64,000 bases of DNA from Thiorhodovibrio winogradskyi (GTDB lineage: Bacteria > Pseudomonadota > Gammaproteobacteria > Chromatiales > Chromatiaceae), in the NCBI RefSeq assembly GCF_036208045.1, contig NZ_CP121472.1:786001-850000 (forward strand), read 5' to 3'. This document shows, piece after piece, positions 50,214 through 59,473 of this stretch. A program made the translations under genes and the position numbers. Under the pieces are notes generated by a model that worked only from the letters and a program-made list of their open reading frames with translations, was not told where the DNA came from and made no database searches. Position 1 is the stretch's first letter. Each line of letters begins with the position of its first letter.

Positions 50214-51842
50214 ATGACTAGCTCGACTCCGACTCCGACTCCGACTCCGACTCCGACTCCGACTTCGGTTCTGGCTCCGGCTCCGGCTCCGGCTCCGGCC
50301 TTGGCTCCAACTCAGGGGCAGGGCGCGCGCGAGTGGAGAGCCCGCAGGTTGGCATCGCCCTGGTGCTGGCTGCTCGCACCCATCGCCGGTGCCGCCACCG
50401 TTCTGGCCTTCGCGCCCTTCGGCTGGTATCCGCTTGGTATTCTGGCTTTGGTTCTTTGGTATCAGTGTCTGCGCGGGCGCACCGGGCGCGACGCCTTTGT
50501 GCATGGCTGGCTTTATGGCGCGGGCCTCCTGGGTGTCGGTGTCGCCTGGATTCGCATCAGCCTGAATGAATTCGGCAATCTGCCAGCCGTCGCCGCCAAC
50601 GGCATGATGCTGCTGTTCGTCGCCGCCATGGCACTTTACTACGGGCTGGCGGGCTGGCTGATTGGGCGGGTCCAACCGGTTTTGCAGCGCTTCGACTGGG
50701 CCGGGCCCATGCTGCTGCTTCCGGCAGTCTGGGTGCTGAGCGAATGGCTGCGCTCCTGGGTTTTGACCGGCTTTCCCTGGTTGCTGCTAGGCAATACCCA
50801 GGTGGATTCGCCGCTTGCCGGTTGGGCCCCGATCCTGGGCGTGCATGGGCTCAGTCTGCTGGCCGCCCTCTCGGCCGGTTTGCTGTGGCTGTCCGTGGCA
50901 CGGTGCCGCGCCCGCCCGGCGGCCCTGATTGTGCTGGCTGTCATCTGGGCGGGCGGCGGCCTGTTGCGGATGATCGACTGGACGCAGCCCTCGGGCGAGC
51001 CTTTCACCGCCGTCTTGGTGCAGGCCAATATCGCCCCCTCGCTCAAATGGCAGCCGGAGGCGCTCGAGCCCAATCTCGAAGCCCATCTGGCGTTCACGCG
51101 CCAGCATCTGGGCGTCGGCCTGATTGTGTGGCCGGAAACCGCCATCCCCAGCTTTCTGCACGAGGTGCGCCTGTCGTTGATCGAGCCCCTGGCCGAGCGT
51201 GCTCGCGCCGAGGGCTCGGAGATTCTGATTGGCGTGCCCATCATGGAAGGCGACAGGCGTTACTATAACGGGCTGCTCAGTATCGGTACGGCGGAGGACA
51301 GCTACTACAAGCGCCACTTGGTGCCCTTCGGCGAGTATCTGCCCCTGCGCGCTCTGATTGGACCGCTGGTGGACTGGTTCGATGTGCCCATGTCTTCCTT
51401 CAGTCCCGGTCGTGCCGAGCAGCCGCTGCTGCGCGTCGGCCCACATCATGCCGGTGCCTCCATCTGCTATGAGGATGTCTTCCCCGACCAGGTGCGCCAG
51501 GCCCTGCCGGCGGCGGATTATCTGGTCAATGTGTCCAACGATGCCTGGTTTGGCGATTCGCTCGCGCCCGCGCAGCATCTGGAGTTCGCCCGCCTGCGCG
51601 CGCTGGAGAACGGCCGCTATCTGGTGCGTGCCACCAATACCGGCATTTCCGCCATTATCGATCAGAAAGGGCGCCTGACCGCCGTGCTGCCAGCCTTCGA
51701 GCGCGGCGCCCTGGTGGGCGAGGTGCGGCCTTTTAGCGGCGAGACGCCCTTCTCGCGCCTCGGCAGCCTGGTGCCCATTAGTCTTGCTCTGATCATGCTG
51801 CTGGCCTCCCTGCTGCTCGGACGACTAGGGCGACGCGCATGA
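50214..51842 (+). CDS. lnt: Apolipoprotein N-acyltransferase
   Basis: Last enzyme of lipoprotein maturation; N-acylates the lipidated Cys in the inner membrane. The 542-residue protein has about six N-terminal membrane helices (FAPFGWYPLGILALVLWYQC, GFPWLLLGNTQ) and a periplasmic nitrilase-like domain with catalytic Glu in VWPETAIPSFL, Lys in SYYKRHLVPFGEYLPL and Cys in GASICYEDVFPD. The first ~30 residues are a repetitive TPTPTPTP/APAPAPAP leader encoded by hexamer repeats; family members normally begin near WCWLLAPIAGA. A later start is possible in principle but no better ATG precedes the core. Confidence 0.96.
   Translation: MTSSTPTPTPTPTPTPTSVLAPAPAPAPALAPTQGQGAREWRARRLASPWCWLLAPIAGAATVLAFAPFGWYPLGILALVLWYQCLRGRTGRDAFVHGWLYGAGLLGVGVAWIRISLNEFGNLPAVAANGMMLLFVAAMALYYGLAGWLIGRVQPVLQRFDWAGPMLLLPAVWVLSEWLRSWVLTGFPWLLLGNTQVDSPLAGWAPILGVHGLSLLAALSAGLLWLSVARCRARPAALIVLAVIWAGGGLLRMIDWTQPSGEPFTAVLVQANIAPSLKWQPEALEPNLEAHLAFTRQHLGVGLIVWPETAIPSFLHEVRLSLIEPLAERARAEGSEILIGVPIMEGDRRYYNGLLSIGTAEDSYYKRHLVPFGEYLPLRALIGPLVDWFDVPMSSFSPGRAEQPLLRVGPHHAGASICYEDVFPDQVRQALPAADYLVNVSNDAWFGDSLAPAQHLEFARLRALENGRYLVRATNTGISAIIDQKGRLTAVLPAFERGALVGEVRPFSGETPFSRLGSLVPISLALIMLLASLLLGRLGRRA
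50225..50296. repeat. Hexamer repeats coding TP and AP dipeptides in lnt
   Basis: GACTCC repeated six times (50225-50260) with a variant seventh (GACTTC), then GGCTCC four times (50273-50296). In frame they give a run of Thr-Pro then Ala-Pro at the Lnt N-terminus. Confidence 0.93.
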
Positions 51843-51851
51843 CACTGGCGT

Positions 51852-51942
51852 TAGTGCCCGTTGGGAGCGGCTTCAGCCGCGAACAGCCGCGCCCACCCGC
51901 GAGCAGTCGCAAACATCCCCACCCAGGCGCGCCTGGGTGGGG
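51852..51942. repeat. REP-like hairpin and 26-bp perfect palindrome after lnt
   Basis: A GGGAGCGGCTTCAGCCGCGA string (about 51860-51880), the form seen in gammaproteobacterial REP sequences, is followed by a perfect 26-bp palindrome at 51917-51942 centred on GGCGCGCC with ACCC/GGGT arms. It may stop lnt transcription, though no T-run follows. Confidence 0.7.
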
Positions 51943-52014
51943 CGGATGATTTTGGCGTCGACATCCACCACCCGGTATGATGCCAAGGCTTGATATTCTG
52001 CCAAAGGCCGACGA

Positions 52015-52539
52015 ATGTCCGTGCTCGCCATACTTCATTTTTTTATCGATCTTTGCCTGTTGCGCCGCGCGCCCCAGGATCTGCCCGCCTCGTCGGTGAT
52101 CTTTGCCCTGGTGGTGGTTGCCGGCACGCTTGGTTCCATGCTGCTGGCCCTGAGCGCGGGGGAGAAGGCGCTCGTCGGGTTTTTGCAGGGGTTGCTGGAC
52201 ATCGCCTTCATGGCGGCTTTGCTTCATGTCATCTTGCGATTGGTGGATAAGCCCGCGCGCTTTCTGCAAACCGCCACCGCGCTCATTGGCGCCGATACCC
52301 TGATTGGCCTGGTCGCGCTGCTGCCGCTTAGCCTGGCGGCTGGCGCGGATGAAACCAGCGGGCTGTTGGTGCTGGCCGGTTTTTTGTTCATGGGGCTGGT
52401 GGTCTGGGGCGTGCTGGCCAGCGCGCATATTCTGCGCCATGCATTTGAGATTCCTCTGATGCAGGGCGTCTTTCTTGCCATTGCTTACGATGTGCTGGCA
52501 TTTTTTGTCATTGGCGGCCTGACCCAAGGCCTGAGCTAG
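52015..52539 (+). CDS. Uncharacterised membrane protein (five hydrophobic segments)
   Basis: A 174-residue protein that is almost entirely hydrophobic, with about five predicted membrane helices (VIFALVVVAGTLGSMLLAL, GLLDIAFMAALLHVIL, TATALIGADTLIGLVALLPL, GFLFMGLVVWGVLASAHIL, FLAIAYDVLAFFVIGGL). The layout recalls the Yip1-like fold but no diagnostic motif was seen. It stands 47 bp before mpl on the same strand, and membrane proteins of this kind are often found next to mpl-ubiX in this group, but the function is unknown. Confidence 0.8.
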   Translation: MSVLAILHFFIDLCLLRRAPQDLPASSVIFALVVVAGTLGSMLLALSAGEKALVGFLQGLLDIAFMAALLHVILRLVDKPARFLQTATALIGADTLIGLVALLPLSLAAGADETSGLLVLAGFLFMGLVVWGVLASAHILRHAFEIPLMQGVFLAIAYDVLAFFVIGGLTQGLS

Positions 52540-52586
52540 GCGTCGCCCCTGGATTGTCGCCTCTGTCTTGCGGATCCCTTCATCTC

Positions 52587-53996
52587 ATGCATCTGCACAT
52601 TCTTGGTATTTGCGGCACCTTCATGGGCGGGCTGGCGTTGCTGGCGCGCGAGCTGGGCCATCGGGTCACGGGCTCCGATGCCAATGTCTATCCGCCCATG
52701 AGCACGCAGTTGGAGGCGGCCGGCATCAGGCTGGCGCAAGGTTACGCGGCCTCTCATCTGCAGCCGGCGCCCGATGTGGTGGTGGTGGGCAATGCCATGA
52801 CCCGCGGGGTGCCGGCGGTGGAATACCTGCTCGATGAGGGGTTGCCCTATGTGTCGGGGCCGCGGTGGCTGGCGGAGCATCTGCTGGGTGCGCGCCATGT
52901 GTTGGCGGTGGCCGGAACCCATGGCAAGACCACCACCGCCAGTCTGCTGGCCTGGCTGCTGGAGGATGCAGGGTTCGAGCCTGGGTTTCTGATCGGCGGG
53001 GTACCGGGCAATTTTGGCCAGTCGGCGCGACTTGGCGGCGGGCGCTACTTCGTGGTCGAGGCGGATGAATACGACACGGCCTTTTTCGACAAGCGCTCCA
53101 AGTTCCTGCATTACCGCCCGCGCACCCTGGTGATCAATAATCTGGAGTTCGATCACGCGGATATTTTTGGCGATCTGGCCGCCATTCAACGCCAGTTTCA
53201 TCATTTGGTCCGCACTGTGCCCGGCTCCGGGCTGATCATCCATCCGCGAGGGGTGGAGAGTATCGAACAGGTACTGGCCATGGGCTGCTGGACGCCACGG
53301 CAGACGCTGGCGCTCGCCGGGCCTGAGTTGGCGGACCAGCCGCGACAGCCTGGAGCTGACTGGTGCGCGGAATTGCTCAACCCGGCCGGGACCGAGGTGC
53401 GACTCCATCGCGACGGGACCGCCTTGGGATCCTGGTCCTGGAATCAGACCGGTCGGCACAATGCATCCAATGCGTTGGCCGCCATCGTGGCGGCGGCCCA
53501 TGTCGGGGTGGCGCCGCGAGCGGCCATGGCGGCGCTGAGTCGTTTTCAGGGCGTGCGCCGACGCATGGAGCTGCGCGGGGAGGTCGGCGGCGTGCGCCTC
53601 TATGATGATTTTGCCCATCACCCAACCGCCATCGCCACCACGCTCGACGGGCTGCGCCAGTCTGTCGGCAAGGCGCGCATTGTCGCGGTGCTGGAGCCAC
53701 GCTCCAACACCATGCGCGCCGGTGTCCATGCCGACACCCTGGCCGCCTCGCTGAGAGAAGCCGATCTGGTCTTTCTGTTCGCGCCCGCGGATCTTGGCTG
53801 GGATGCGGCCGCGGTCCTGGCACCCCTGGGCGAGCGGGCGCGGGTGATGGAGGCCATCGAGCCCTTGGTGGCCAGGATCAGCCAGGCTGTCCAGCCGGGC
53901 GATCATCTGCTGGTGATGAGCAACGGCGGTTTTCAGGGCATTCATCAGCGACTGCTCGATACCTTGACGGCGCGGTTTTCCGCGGGTCTGGCGTGA
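52587..53996 (+). CDS. mpl: UDP-N-acetylmuramate:L-Ala-gamma-D-Glu-meso-DAP ligase
   Basis: Cytosolic peptidoglycan-recycling ligase that re-attaches the freed tripeptide to UDP-MurNAc. The 469-residue protein has MHLHILGICGTFMGGLALLA at the start, the ATP loop VAGTHGKTTTASLLAWLLED, VVEADEYDTAFFDKRSKFLH, INNLEFDHADIF and YDDFAHHPTAIATTLDGL, all typical of Mpl. The ATG at 52587 gives the canonical N-terminus. Its stop overlaps the GTG start of ubiX. Confidence 0.96.
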   Translation: MHLHILGICGTFMGGLALLARELGHRVTGSDANVYPPMSTQLEAAGIRLAQGYAASHLQPAPDVVVVGNAMTRGVPAVEYLLDEGLPYVSGPRWLAEHLLGARHVLAVAGTHGKTTTASLLAWLLEDAGFEPGFLIGGVPGNFGQSARLGGGRYFVVEADEYDTAFFDKRSKFLHYRPRTLVINNLEFDHADIFGDLAAIQRQFHHLVRTVPGSGLIIHPRGVESIEQVLAMGCWTPRQTLALAGPELADQPRQPGADWCAELLNPAGTEVRLHRDGTALGSWSWNQTGRHNASNALAAIVAAAHVGVAPRAAMAALSRFQGVRRRMELRGEVGGVRLYDDFAHHPTAIATTLDGLRQSVGKARIVAVLEPRSNTMRAGVHADTLAASLREADLVFLFAPADLGWDAAAVLAPLGERARVMEAIEPLVARISQAVQPGDHLLVMSNGGFQGIHQRLLDTLTARFSAGLA

Positions 53997-54655
53997 GCGA
54001 GCGTCTCCCGGATGAGCGCTGTGACGAGCCGGTCTGGCCGCGCACCATCGCGGTGGCGCTGACCGGTGCCTCCGGCATTCACTATGGTTTACGGCTGCTG
54101 CATTGCTTGATCGATTCCGGGGTGCGGGTCTATCTCCTGATCTCCCAGGCCGGGCAGGTGGTGCTCAAGATGGAGGCGGGCATTGATGCGCCGGCGCGAC
54201 CGGCCGAGGCCGAGCGGTTTTTCAGCGCGCGTTTCGGGGCTGCTCCGGGACAGCTGCGGGTGTTTGGCCGCCAGCAGTGGACGGCGCCCGTGGCCAGCGG
54301 CAGTCATCCGCCGGAGGCCATGGTGATCTGCCCCTGCACCACGGGAACCCTGGCCAGCCTGGCCGCCGGCCTGAGTCAGGACTTGATTCAGCGCGCCGCC
54401 GATGTGGTGCTCAAGGAGCGTCGGACACTGATTTTGGTGGTGCGCGAGACTCCCTTCACGACCATTCATCTGGAAAACATGCTGCGCCTGGCGCGCGCCG
54501 GGGCGGTGATCATGCCGGCCAATCCGGGGTTTTATTATCAGCCGCAAAGCATTGATGCGCTGATTGACTTCATGGTGGCGCGGGTGTTGGATCACTTGCG
54601 GGTGCCGCAGCGGCTGCTGCCGCCTTGGGGCGAGCCACCGGCGCAAGGTGACTGA
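53993..54655 (+). CDS. ubiX: Flavin prenyltransferase UbiX
   Basis: Makes the prenylated FMN cofactor used by UbiD-type decarboxylases, including in ubiquinone synthesis. The 220-residue protein has IAVALTGASGIHYGLRLLHC with the flavin-binding loop, MVICPCTTGTLASLAAGLSQ, VLKERRTLILVVRETPFTTI and IMPANPGFYYQPQSIDALID. The start is GTG at 53993 overlapping the mpl stop by 4 bp, so translation is probably coupled; the mpl-ubiX pair is common in gammaproteobacteria. Its last 86 bp overlap the convergent DedA-type gene. Confidence 0.95.
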   Translation: MSERLPDERCDEPVWPRTIAVALTGASGIHYGLRLLHCLIDSGVRVYLLISQAGQVVLKMEAGIDAPARPAEAERFFSARFGAAPGQLRVFGRQQWTAPVASGSHPPEAMVICPCTTGTLASLAAGLSQDLIQRAADVVLKERRTLILVVRETPFTTIHLENMLRLARAGAVIMPANPGFYYQPQSIDALIDFMVARVLDHLRVPQRLLPPWGEPPAQGD

Positions 54656-56654
54656 TGCGCAGCAGTCCGTTGCGATGCAGCGCGATCTCCGCGTGCTTGC
54701 CAAGTTCCCGCACCAGCGCGCGGCGCTCGTCATACTGGGTGCCAGCCAGGGTGATGGGCAGGGCAAAGAGTCCGGCGACGCGTTCCTTGGTGACTTCGGT
54801 GATGTCGCCAATCCAGAGCGGGCCGATGTCGTCGATCAGATAGCGAGTCGGCCAGAGCCTAAGCACATAACGTCGGCCATCGGGCCGATCATGGGTGTGG
54901 ATGAGTTGCTCGTGAAGGCCTTGGTGCACATGGGAGACCAAGGGTAGCTCGGACAGTGCCGCCGAGGGCGAGAGCAACCGTGGGGCATTGTGCCAGCCGA
55001 GCCGCTCGCCGGCTTGCCAGCCGCTGGCGGACAGGGCGCTGGCCAGGGCCGGTAGTGGTCCGGCGTACTGGATGTCGAAAGGCTGGTGGTTTTGGTGGCG
55101 CAGATCCTGGCGAACGCTGGCCAGGGTGCTTGGCTCCCCGGTCAGCCATTGGGCGGGAGGGATGTGGGTCAATGGTTGTTCGGGTCGCAGGTGCGCGAGC
55201 CGCTGTGTCTGGCCATCAAGGCTCAGCAGACCATAACCGGGTAACCAGGCGAGCAATGCGATGAGCACCAAGGACGCAAGGGTGCCGGTGCAGGGCTCGG
55301 GGCGGGTGTGACGCGCGAAGGCAAGTCCGAGGGCGGCGAGCCATACCAGCGCCAGGGTAAAGCTGGCGAGGATGTCGGTCAGCCACTCAGTACCAAAATA
55401 TAGCCGTGCGAAGCTGAGCGCGCCAACCAGGCTGCTGGCCAGGGCAAAGGGCAGCCAGCGGGTCGCCCCCGGCAGGGCGCGGGCGATGAGCAGCGCCAGA
55501 AAGCCATAGACCAGCGTGGCGCCCAGCACGGAGGGAGTGGGAAAGGACCAGGGCCAGAGCAGTGGCCAGTCCGCGGCGCTCGCCGGGGACGGGCGCGTGG
55601 TGCCGATAAGCAGGCCAAGGAGCGGGCTGGCGATGAGCGCGAAGCTGGCCGCGGCCAGCCAGTAGGCGGCGTCGCGCACGCGTCCGTGCCAGCGCAGATA
55701 GACAAAGACCACGGCGACCAGCACGAGCAGAAGCGCTGGATCCCCCAGTGCGCCGAGGGTCGCCAGACTCTGATCGGCATGGGGCGACTCCAGGCTGAGG
55801 AAAAGGTCGCGTGCGAACTGATTGATGCCCAGGTTCTCCGGGCCGAGCAGCACCAAACCCAAACTAAGCCCGAGGACCAGGGTGGCGGACAGCAGCGCCA
55901 GGGCGAGTCCCGCCAGGGTGCCGGCATCCGGGTGGCGCGGGTCGGCCAGGGCGGCGGCGATATGGGCCATGAGCGGATGTCCCCGCTGTAGCTGATCGGT
56001 CCACCGCAGCAGTGCCCCCACCCAGACACTGGCGCGGGCGCTGGCCCAGCGCACCAGGCGCTGGCTGATCCAAATGGTGGCCAGGAAGAGCGCGATCAGG
56101 CTTAGGGTGACGAACACCAGCCCCGTGGCGGCCTCGCTGGCCAATTTCAGCGAGGCGCCAAAGAGAATGCCTGGTGCGAGATAGGCTGGTGCCCACAGGA
56201 ATGCCGAGCCAACATTGGCGAGGACAAAGCGCCCTGTTGGCATGTCCATCATGCCGGCGACCAGTGGCACCATGGCGCGCACCGGGCCGACGAAGCGCCC
56301 CAGCGCCACGCTTTTGGCGCCGTGGCGGGCGAAAAACGCCATGCCGCGTTCGAGCGGTGCCGGGTGGCGATTCAACGGCCAGAGGGAGCGCAATTGCCGT
56401 TTGTAGCGTCGCCCAAGCCAAAAGCTCAAGCTATCACCGAGGACGGCGCCGGTGATGACCAGCAGGCAGACCGGCCAGAACCCGAGGACTCCGTCGGCAA
56501 TGAGCGCACCGGCGACGAGTATGATGAGCACGCCGGGCATGACCGCACCGATGACCGCCAGGGATTCGGCCAGGGCCGCGGCGAAAACCGCGGCGTAGGC
56601 GGCCCCCGGATAGGCGCCGATGGTGTCGAGCAACGCGCGTAGTCCTGCCTCCAT
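54570..56654 (-). CDS. DedA-PAP2-LssY-like membrane fusion protein
   Basis: A 694-residue membrane protein with three parts. Residues about 10-190 are DedA/SNARE-associated (PGVLIILVAGALIADG, ALGRFVGPVRAMVPLVAGMM, the conserved RFVGPVR motif). Residues about 250-440 have the outline of a PAP2 phosphatase (LGIGTTRPSP-like LLIGTTRPSPASA; SFARLYFGTEWLTDILASF), but the PSGH motif reads PTPSV and the final His before the Asp is Glu, so the catalytic histidines are missing. The C-terminal ~200 residues are soluble and LssY-like (WLTGEPSTLASVRQDL, RYVLRLWPTRYLIDDIGPLW). Possible lipid transport or envelope role; PAP2 catalysis looks lost. It overlaps the end of ubiX by 86 bp on the opposite strand. 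Confidence 0.85.
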   Translation of the reverse strand: MEAGLRALLDTIGAYPGAAYAAVFAAALAESLAVIGAVMPGVLIILVAGALIADGVLGFWPVCLLVITGAVLGDSLSFWLGRRYKRQLRSLWPLNRHPAPLERGMAFFARHGAKSVALGRFVGPVRAMVPLVAGMMDMPTGRFVLANVGSAFLWAPAYLAPGILFGASLKLASEAATGLVFVTLSLIALFLATIWISQRLVRWASARASVWVGALLRWTDQLQRGHPLMAHIAAALADPRHPDAGTLAGLALALLSATLVLGLSLGLVLLGPENLGINQFARDLFLSLESPHADQSLATLGALGDPALLLVLVAVVFVYLRWHGRVRDAAYWLAAASFALIASPLLGLLIGTTRPSPASAADWPLLWPWSFPTPSVLGATLVYGFLALLIARALPGATRWLPFALASSLVGALSFARLYFGTEWLTDILASFTLALVWLAALGLAFARHTRPEPCTGTLASLVLIALLAWLPGYGLLSLDGQTQRLAHLRPEQPLTHIPPAQWLTGEPSTLASVRQDLRHQNHQPFDIQYAGPLPALASALSASGWQAGERLGWHNAPRLLSPSAALSELPLVSHVHQGLHEQLIHTHDRPDGRRYVLRLWPTRYLIDDIGPLWIGDITEVTKERVAGLFALPITLAGTQYDERRALVRELGKHAEIALHRNGLLRISHLAPVARPKAAAAAAAPASDPTPAPP

Positions 56655-56739
56655 GCGTCAGTGCATGTCGCGATCGCTGGCTGTCAGCGCAAGGTGCCGC
56701 CGCTGGCGGGCATGCCGCCAGTGGTGGCGCGCGTTCTGC

Positions 56740-58026
56740 TCAGCCGGCCAGTTTGGCGAAAGCCGTGCGCGCGGCGTCGAGGGTCGCGTCGATATCGGCA
56801 TCGCTGTGCGCCGAGGAGACAAAGCCGGCCTCGAAGGCCGAGGGCGCGAGGTAGACGCCTTGCTCTAGCATTGCCTGGAAAAAGGCGCGGAAGGCGTCCT
56901 GATCGCAGCCAGTCGCCAGCTGGTAGTTGGTCACGGGGCCTGCGTTGGTGAAAAAGAGCCCGAACATGGCGCCGGCCTGATTGGTGCTGAAACCAACGCC
57001 GGCGGCGGTGGCCAGCTCGCTCAGACCCTGGATCAGACGGGTGGTGCTGGCCTCGACCCGGTCGAAGAAGCCGGGCGCCGAGATCAACTCCAATGTCTTC
57101 AGGCCCGCCGTCATGGCGATGGGGTTCCCAGACAGGGTGCCGGCCTGATAGACCGGGCCGAGCGGGGAAATCTTCTCCATGATGTCGCGCCGTCCGCCGA
57201 AGGCGCCGACCGGCATGCCGCCGCCGATCACCTTGCCGAGCGCGGTCAGGTCCGGCTTGATGCCATAGCGGCCCTGGGCGCCGCCGAGGCCGACACGGAA
57301 ACCGGTCATGACCTCGTCGAAAATCAGCACGCTGCCGTATTGATCGCAGATCTCGCGCAGCCCTTCAAGAAAGCCCGGCTGTGGTGGGATGCAGTTCATG
57401 TTGCCGGCGACTGGCTCGACGATGATGCAGGCAATCTCTGATCCCATCTTGGCGAAGGTCTCGCGCACACCGTCGAGATTATTATAAGTGAGCGTCAGGG
57501 TTAGTTCCGCGAGCGCGGCGGGTACGCCGGGGGAGCTGGGTTCGCCCAGGGTCAACATGCCGGAGCCGGCCTTGACCAGCAGGGAGTCGACATGGCCGTG
57601 GTAGCAGCCCTCGAACTTGACCACCTTGTCGCGACCGGTGAAGCCGCGTGCCAGGCGCAGGGCGCTCATGGTGGCCTCGGTGCCGGAGCTAACCATGCGC
57701 ACCAGGTCAATGCTCGGCACCAACTCGCAGACCTTGTCGGCCATTTGGGTTTCGAGTTCGGTCGGGGCGCCGAAGGACAGACCTTTGGCGACGCGCTCGG
57801 TCACGGCCGCGATCACCTCGGGATGGGCGTGGCCGAGGATCATCGGCCCCCAGGAGCCGACATAGTCGATGTAGCTTTTGCCATCGGCGTCGGTCACCTT
57901 GGAACCAGCGGCGGACTCGAAAAAGATCGGGTCGCCGCCAACGCCGCGAAAGGCGCGCACCGGGGAATTCACGCCACCGGGAATGTGCTGCTGGGCGGCG
58001 GCGAAAAGGTCATGGGATCGGCTCAT
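56740..58026 (-). CDS. hemL: Glutamate-1-semialdehyde 2,1-aminomutase
   Basis: PLP enzyme forming 5-aminolevulinate, the precursor of haem, bacteriochlorophyll and cobalamin, by the C5 route. The 428-residue protein has [20 protein letters not shown] at the start, [55 protein letters not shown] and the PLP Lys in [18 protein letters not shown]. Use of HemL rather than an ALA synthase fits gammaproteobacteria. It follows thiD by about 50 bp. Confidence 0.97.
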   Translation of the reverse strand: MSRSHDLFAAAQQHIPGGVNSPVRAFRGVGGDPIFFESAAGSKVTDADGKSYIDYVGSWGPMILGHAHPEVIAAVTERVAKGLSFGAPTELETQMADKVCELVPSIDLVRMVSSGTEATMSALRLARGFTGRDKVVKFEGCYHGHVDSLLVKAGSGMLTLGEPSSPGVPAALAELTLTLTYNNLDGVRETFAKMGSEIACIIVEPVAGNMNCIPPQPGFLEGLREICDQYGSVLIFDEVMTGFRVGLGGAQGRYGIKPDLTALGKVIGGGMPVGAFGGRRDIMEKISPLGPVYQAGTLSGNPIAMTAGLKTLELISAPGFFDRVEASTTRLIQGLSELATAAGVGFSTNQAGAMFGLFFTNAGPVTNYQLATGCDQDAFRAFFQAMLEQGVYLAPSAFEAGFVSSAHSDADIDATLDAARTAFAKLAG

Positions 58027-58077
58027 GGATGGGTTCTCCTGATGGGTGAAGTCAAACGCGGAGAAAATCTCTGGCGC

Positions 58078-58995
58078 TTAGTCTGGCTGGCGCTCATTGT
58101 CTGGTTTGGTCGCCGTCGGCGCAACCAGGGTGCGCAGGGCGTGGGGCTGGGTTTTGGCTTGTTCGGTTGATTGTTCCGGTTCGGGTTCGGATGCGGGCGG
58201 CGGCAGCCGGCGCGGAATCAGCTGACAGCGGGCCAGCGCCCGCGCCTGGCGCAGGGTGTCCATGACATAAGCCTGCGCCTCGGCCACGGCTGACTTGAGT
58301 TCCTGGCCGAGTGCCAGCCGCGCGGCGATGGCGCTGGCCAGGGTGCAGCCGGAGCCATGAAAGCTGCCCGTCAGGCGTGGCCACTCCCATTGGCTGAGCG
58401 CGCCGTCGCCGGGGTAGAATGTGTTGATGACCTGGTCGCTGCTGTCGTGGGTGCCGGTGATGAGCACCGCCTTCGCCCCTAGGTTCAGCAGCCGCCGGGC
58501 GGCTTGATCGCGCCCCGGTGCGTCGGCCAGCAGCCGCGCCTCGGGCAGGTTGGGCGTGATCAGCGTGCAGCGCCGCAGCAGATGACGCCTGAGTTGATTG
58601 AGCAGCGCGGCATCGGCGATGCGCTCGCCACTCCCGCTGGCAAGTACCGGGTCGAACACCACCGGCAGATTGGGATGGGTCTTGAGTAGGGCGGCAATGG
58701 TTTGCACCAGGTGCGAGTGGCCAATCAGACCGATTTTGACAGCCGCGACCTGGTAATCCTCAAAAACGGCCAGGCATTGATCACGCAGCTGTTCCGCCGG
58801 TTGCGCGACCAGCTGCGTCAGCCGGCAGGAGGTCTGCACCGTGATGGCGGTGACGGCGCTGCAGCAATGCAGGCCCAGGGCCGCGGCGGTTTCGATATCG
58901 GCTTGCAGGCCGGCGCCGCCGCCGGGGTCATGGCCGCCGATGGCGAGCAGGACGGGATCGCTGAGACGAGGGGATGCTTTGATCATGACCGGCAT
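58078..58995 (-). CDS. thiD: Hydroxymethylpyrimidine/phosphomethylpyrimidine kinase
   Basis: Thiamine-synthesis kinase of the ribokinase fold, phosphorylating HMP and HMP-P. It shows LAIGGHDPGGGAGLQADIET, VTAITVQTSCRLTQLVAQP, VVFDPVLASGSGERIADAAL, LITPNLPEARLLAD and the catalytic GSFHGSGCTLASAIAARLA. The last ~55 residues are a Pro/Glu-rich tail beyond the normal end. Starts at 58995 (MPVMIKA) or 58986 are both plausible; no clear Shine-Dalgarno separates them. thiE is not adjacent. Divergent from rubredoxin. Confidence 0.94.
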   Translation of the reverse strand: MPVMIKASPRLSDPVLLAIGGHDPGGGAGLQADIETAAALGLHCCSAVTAITVQTSCRLTQLVAQPAEQLRDQCLAVFEDYQVAAVKIGLIGHSHLVQTIAALLKTHPNLPVVFDPVLASGSGERIADAALLNQLRRHLLRRCTLITPNLPEARLLADAPGRDQAARRLLNLGAKAVLITGTHDSSDQVINTFYPGDGALSQWEWPRLTGSFHGSGCTLASAIAARLALGQELKSAVAEAQAYVMDTLRQARALARCQLIPRRLPPPASEPEPEQSTEQAKTQPHALRTLVAPTATKPDNERQPD

Positions 58996-59142
58996 TGTCG
59001 CCGAATCCGGGAACAAGCGAAATCGCGGATGTGGCCTGCGGGCCTTCTTTTGCCCTCGGATTTCATGCAACGCTTCCGGTCGATGCCCAATTGGGCCCTG
59101 CTTGCTCATCCCTCCTAACTGATTTGTTCAGTTGATCCCTCA

Positions 59143-59190
59143 AGTCGATCCGCCCAGTCGATCCGCCCAGTCGATCCGCCCAGTCGATCC
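59143..59190. repeat. 13-bp tandem repeat between thiD and rubredoxin gene
   Basis: AGTCGATCCGCCC at 59143-59155, 59156-59168 and 59169-59181 with a partial fourth unit to 59190. Non-coding in the frames used by the neighbours. Confidence 0.93.
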
Positions 59191-59308
59191 CCAAGTGGTT
59201 CCCCGGTTGATCTCGGATGCATTTTCCAAGCCCATCACAGGATGGGTCTTTCAAAGCTGTCAATATCGACCAACATTCGTTTTTTGCCAAAGTTGTTAGG
59301 TAATCATC

Positions 59309-59473
59309 ATGAAGCGATACGTTTGTCTGTTGTGTGGACTGGTTTACGACGAAGAAAAGGGTTGGCCGGAGGATGGCATCGCGCCTGGCACCAAGTGGGA
59401 GGATGTGCCCGAGGATTGGGTGTGCCCTGAATGCAACGCGGGCAAGGATGACTTCGAGATGACCGAACTTTGA
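59309..59473 (+). CDS. Rubredoxin
   Basis: A 54-residue iron protein with an FeS4 centre formed by CLLCG (residues 6-9 region) and CPEC near the C-terminus. [20 protein letters not shown] and [20 protein letters not shown] are diagnostic. It is a small electron carrier of the cytosol; in anaerobic or microaerobic bacteria it commonly serves oxidative-stress or other redox partners. It is divergent from thiD, with the 13-bp repeats in its upstream region. Confidence 0.96.
   Translation: MKRYVCLLCGLVYDEEKGWPEDGIAPGTKWEDVPEDWVCPECNAGKDDFEMTEL

Noticed and set aside
52536..53945. 469-codon minus-strand frame opposite mpl
   Set aside because: Mpl on the plus strand has all expected motifs; the antisense translation is Arg/Gln/His-rich without conserved features.
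59143..59190. CRISPR array
   Set aside because: The 13-bp units are directly adjacent with no spacers and no cas genes are nearby.
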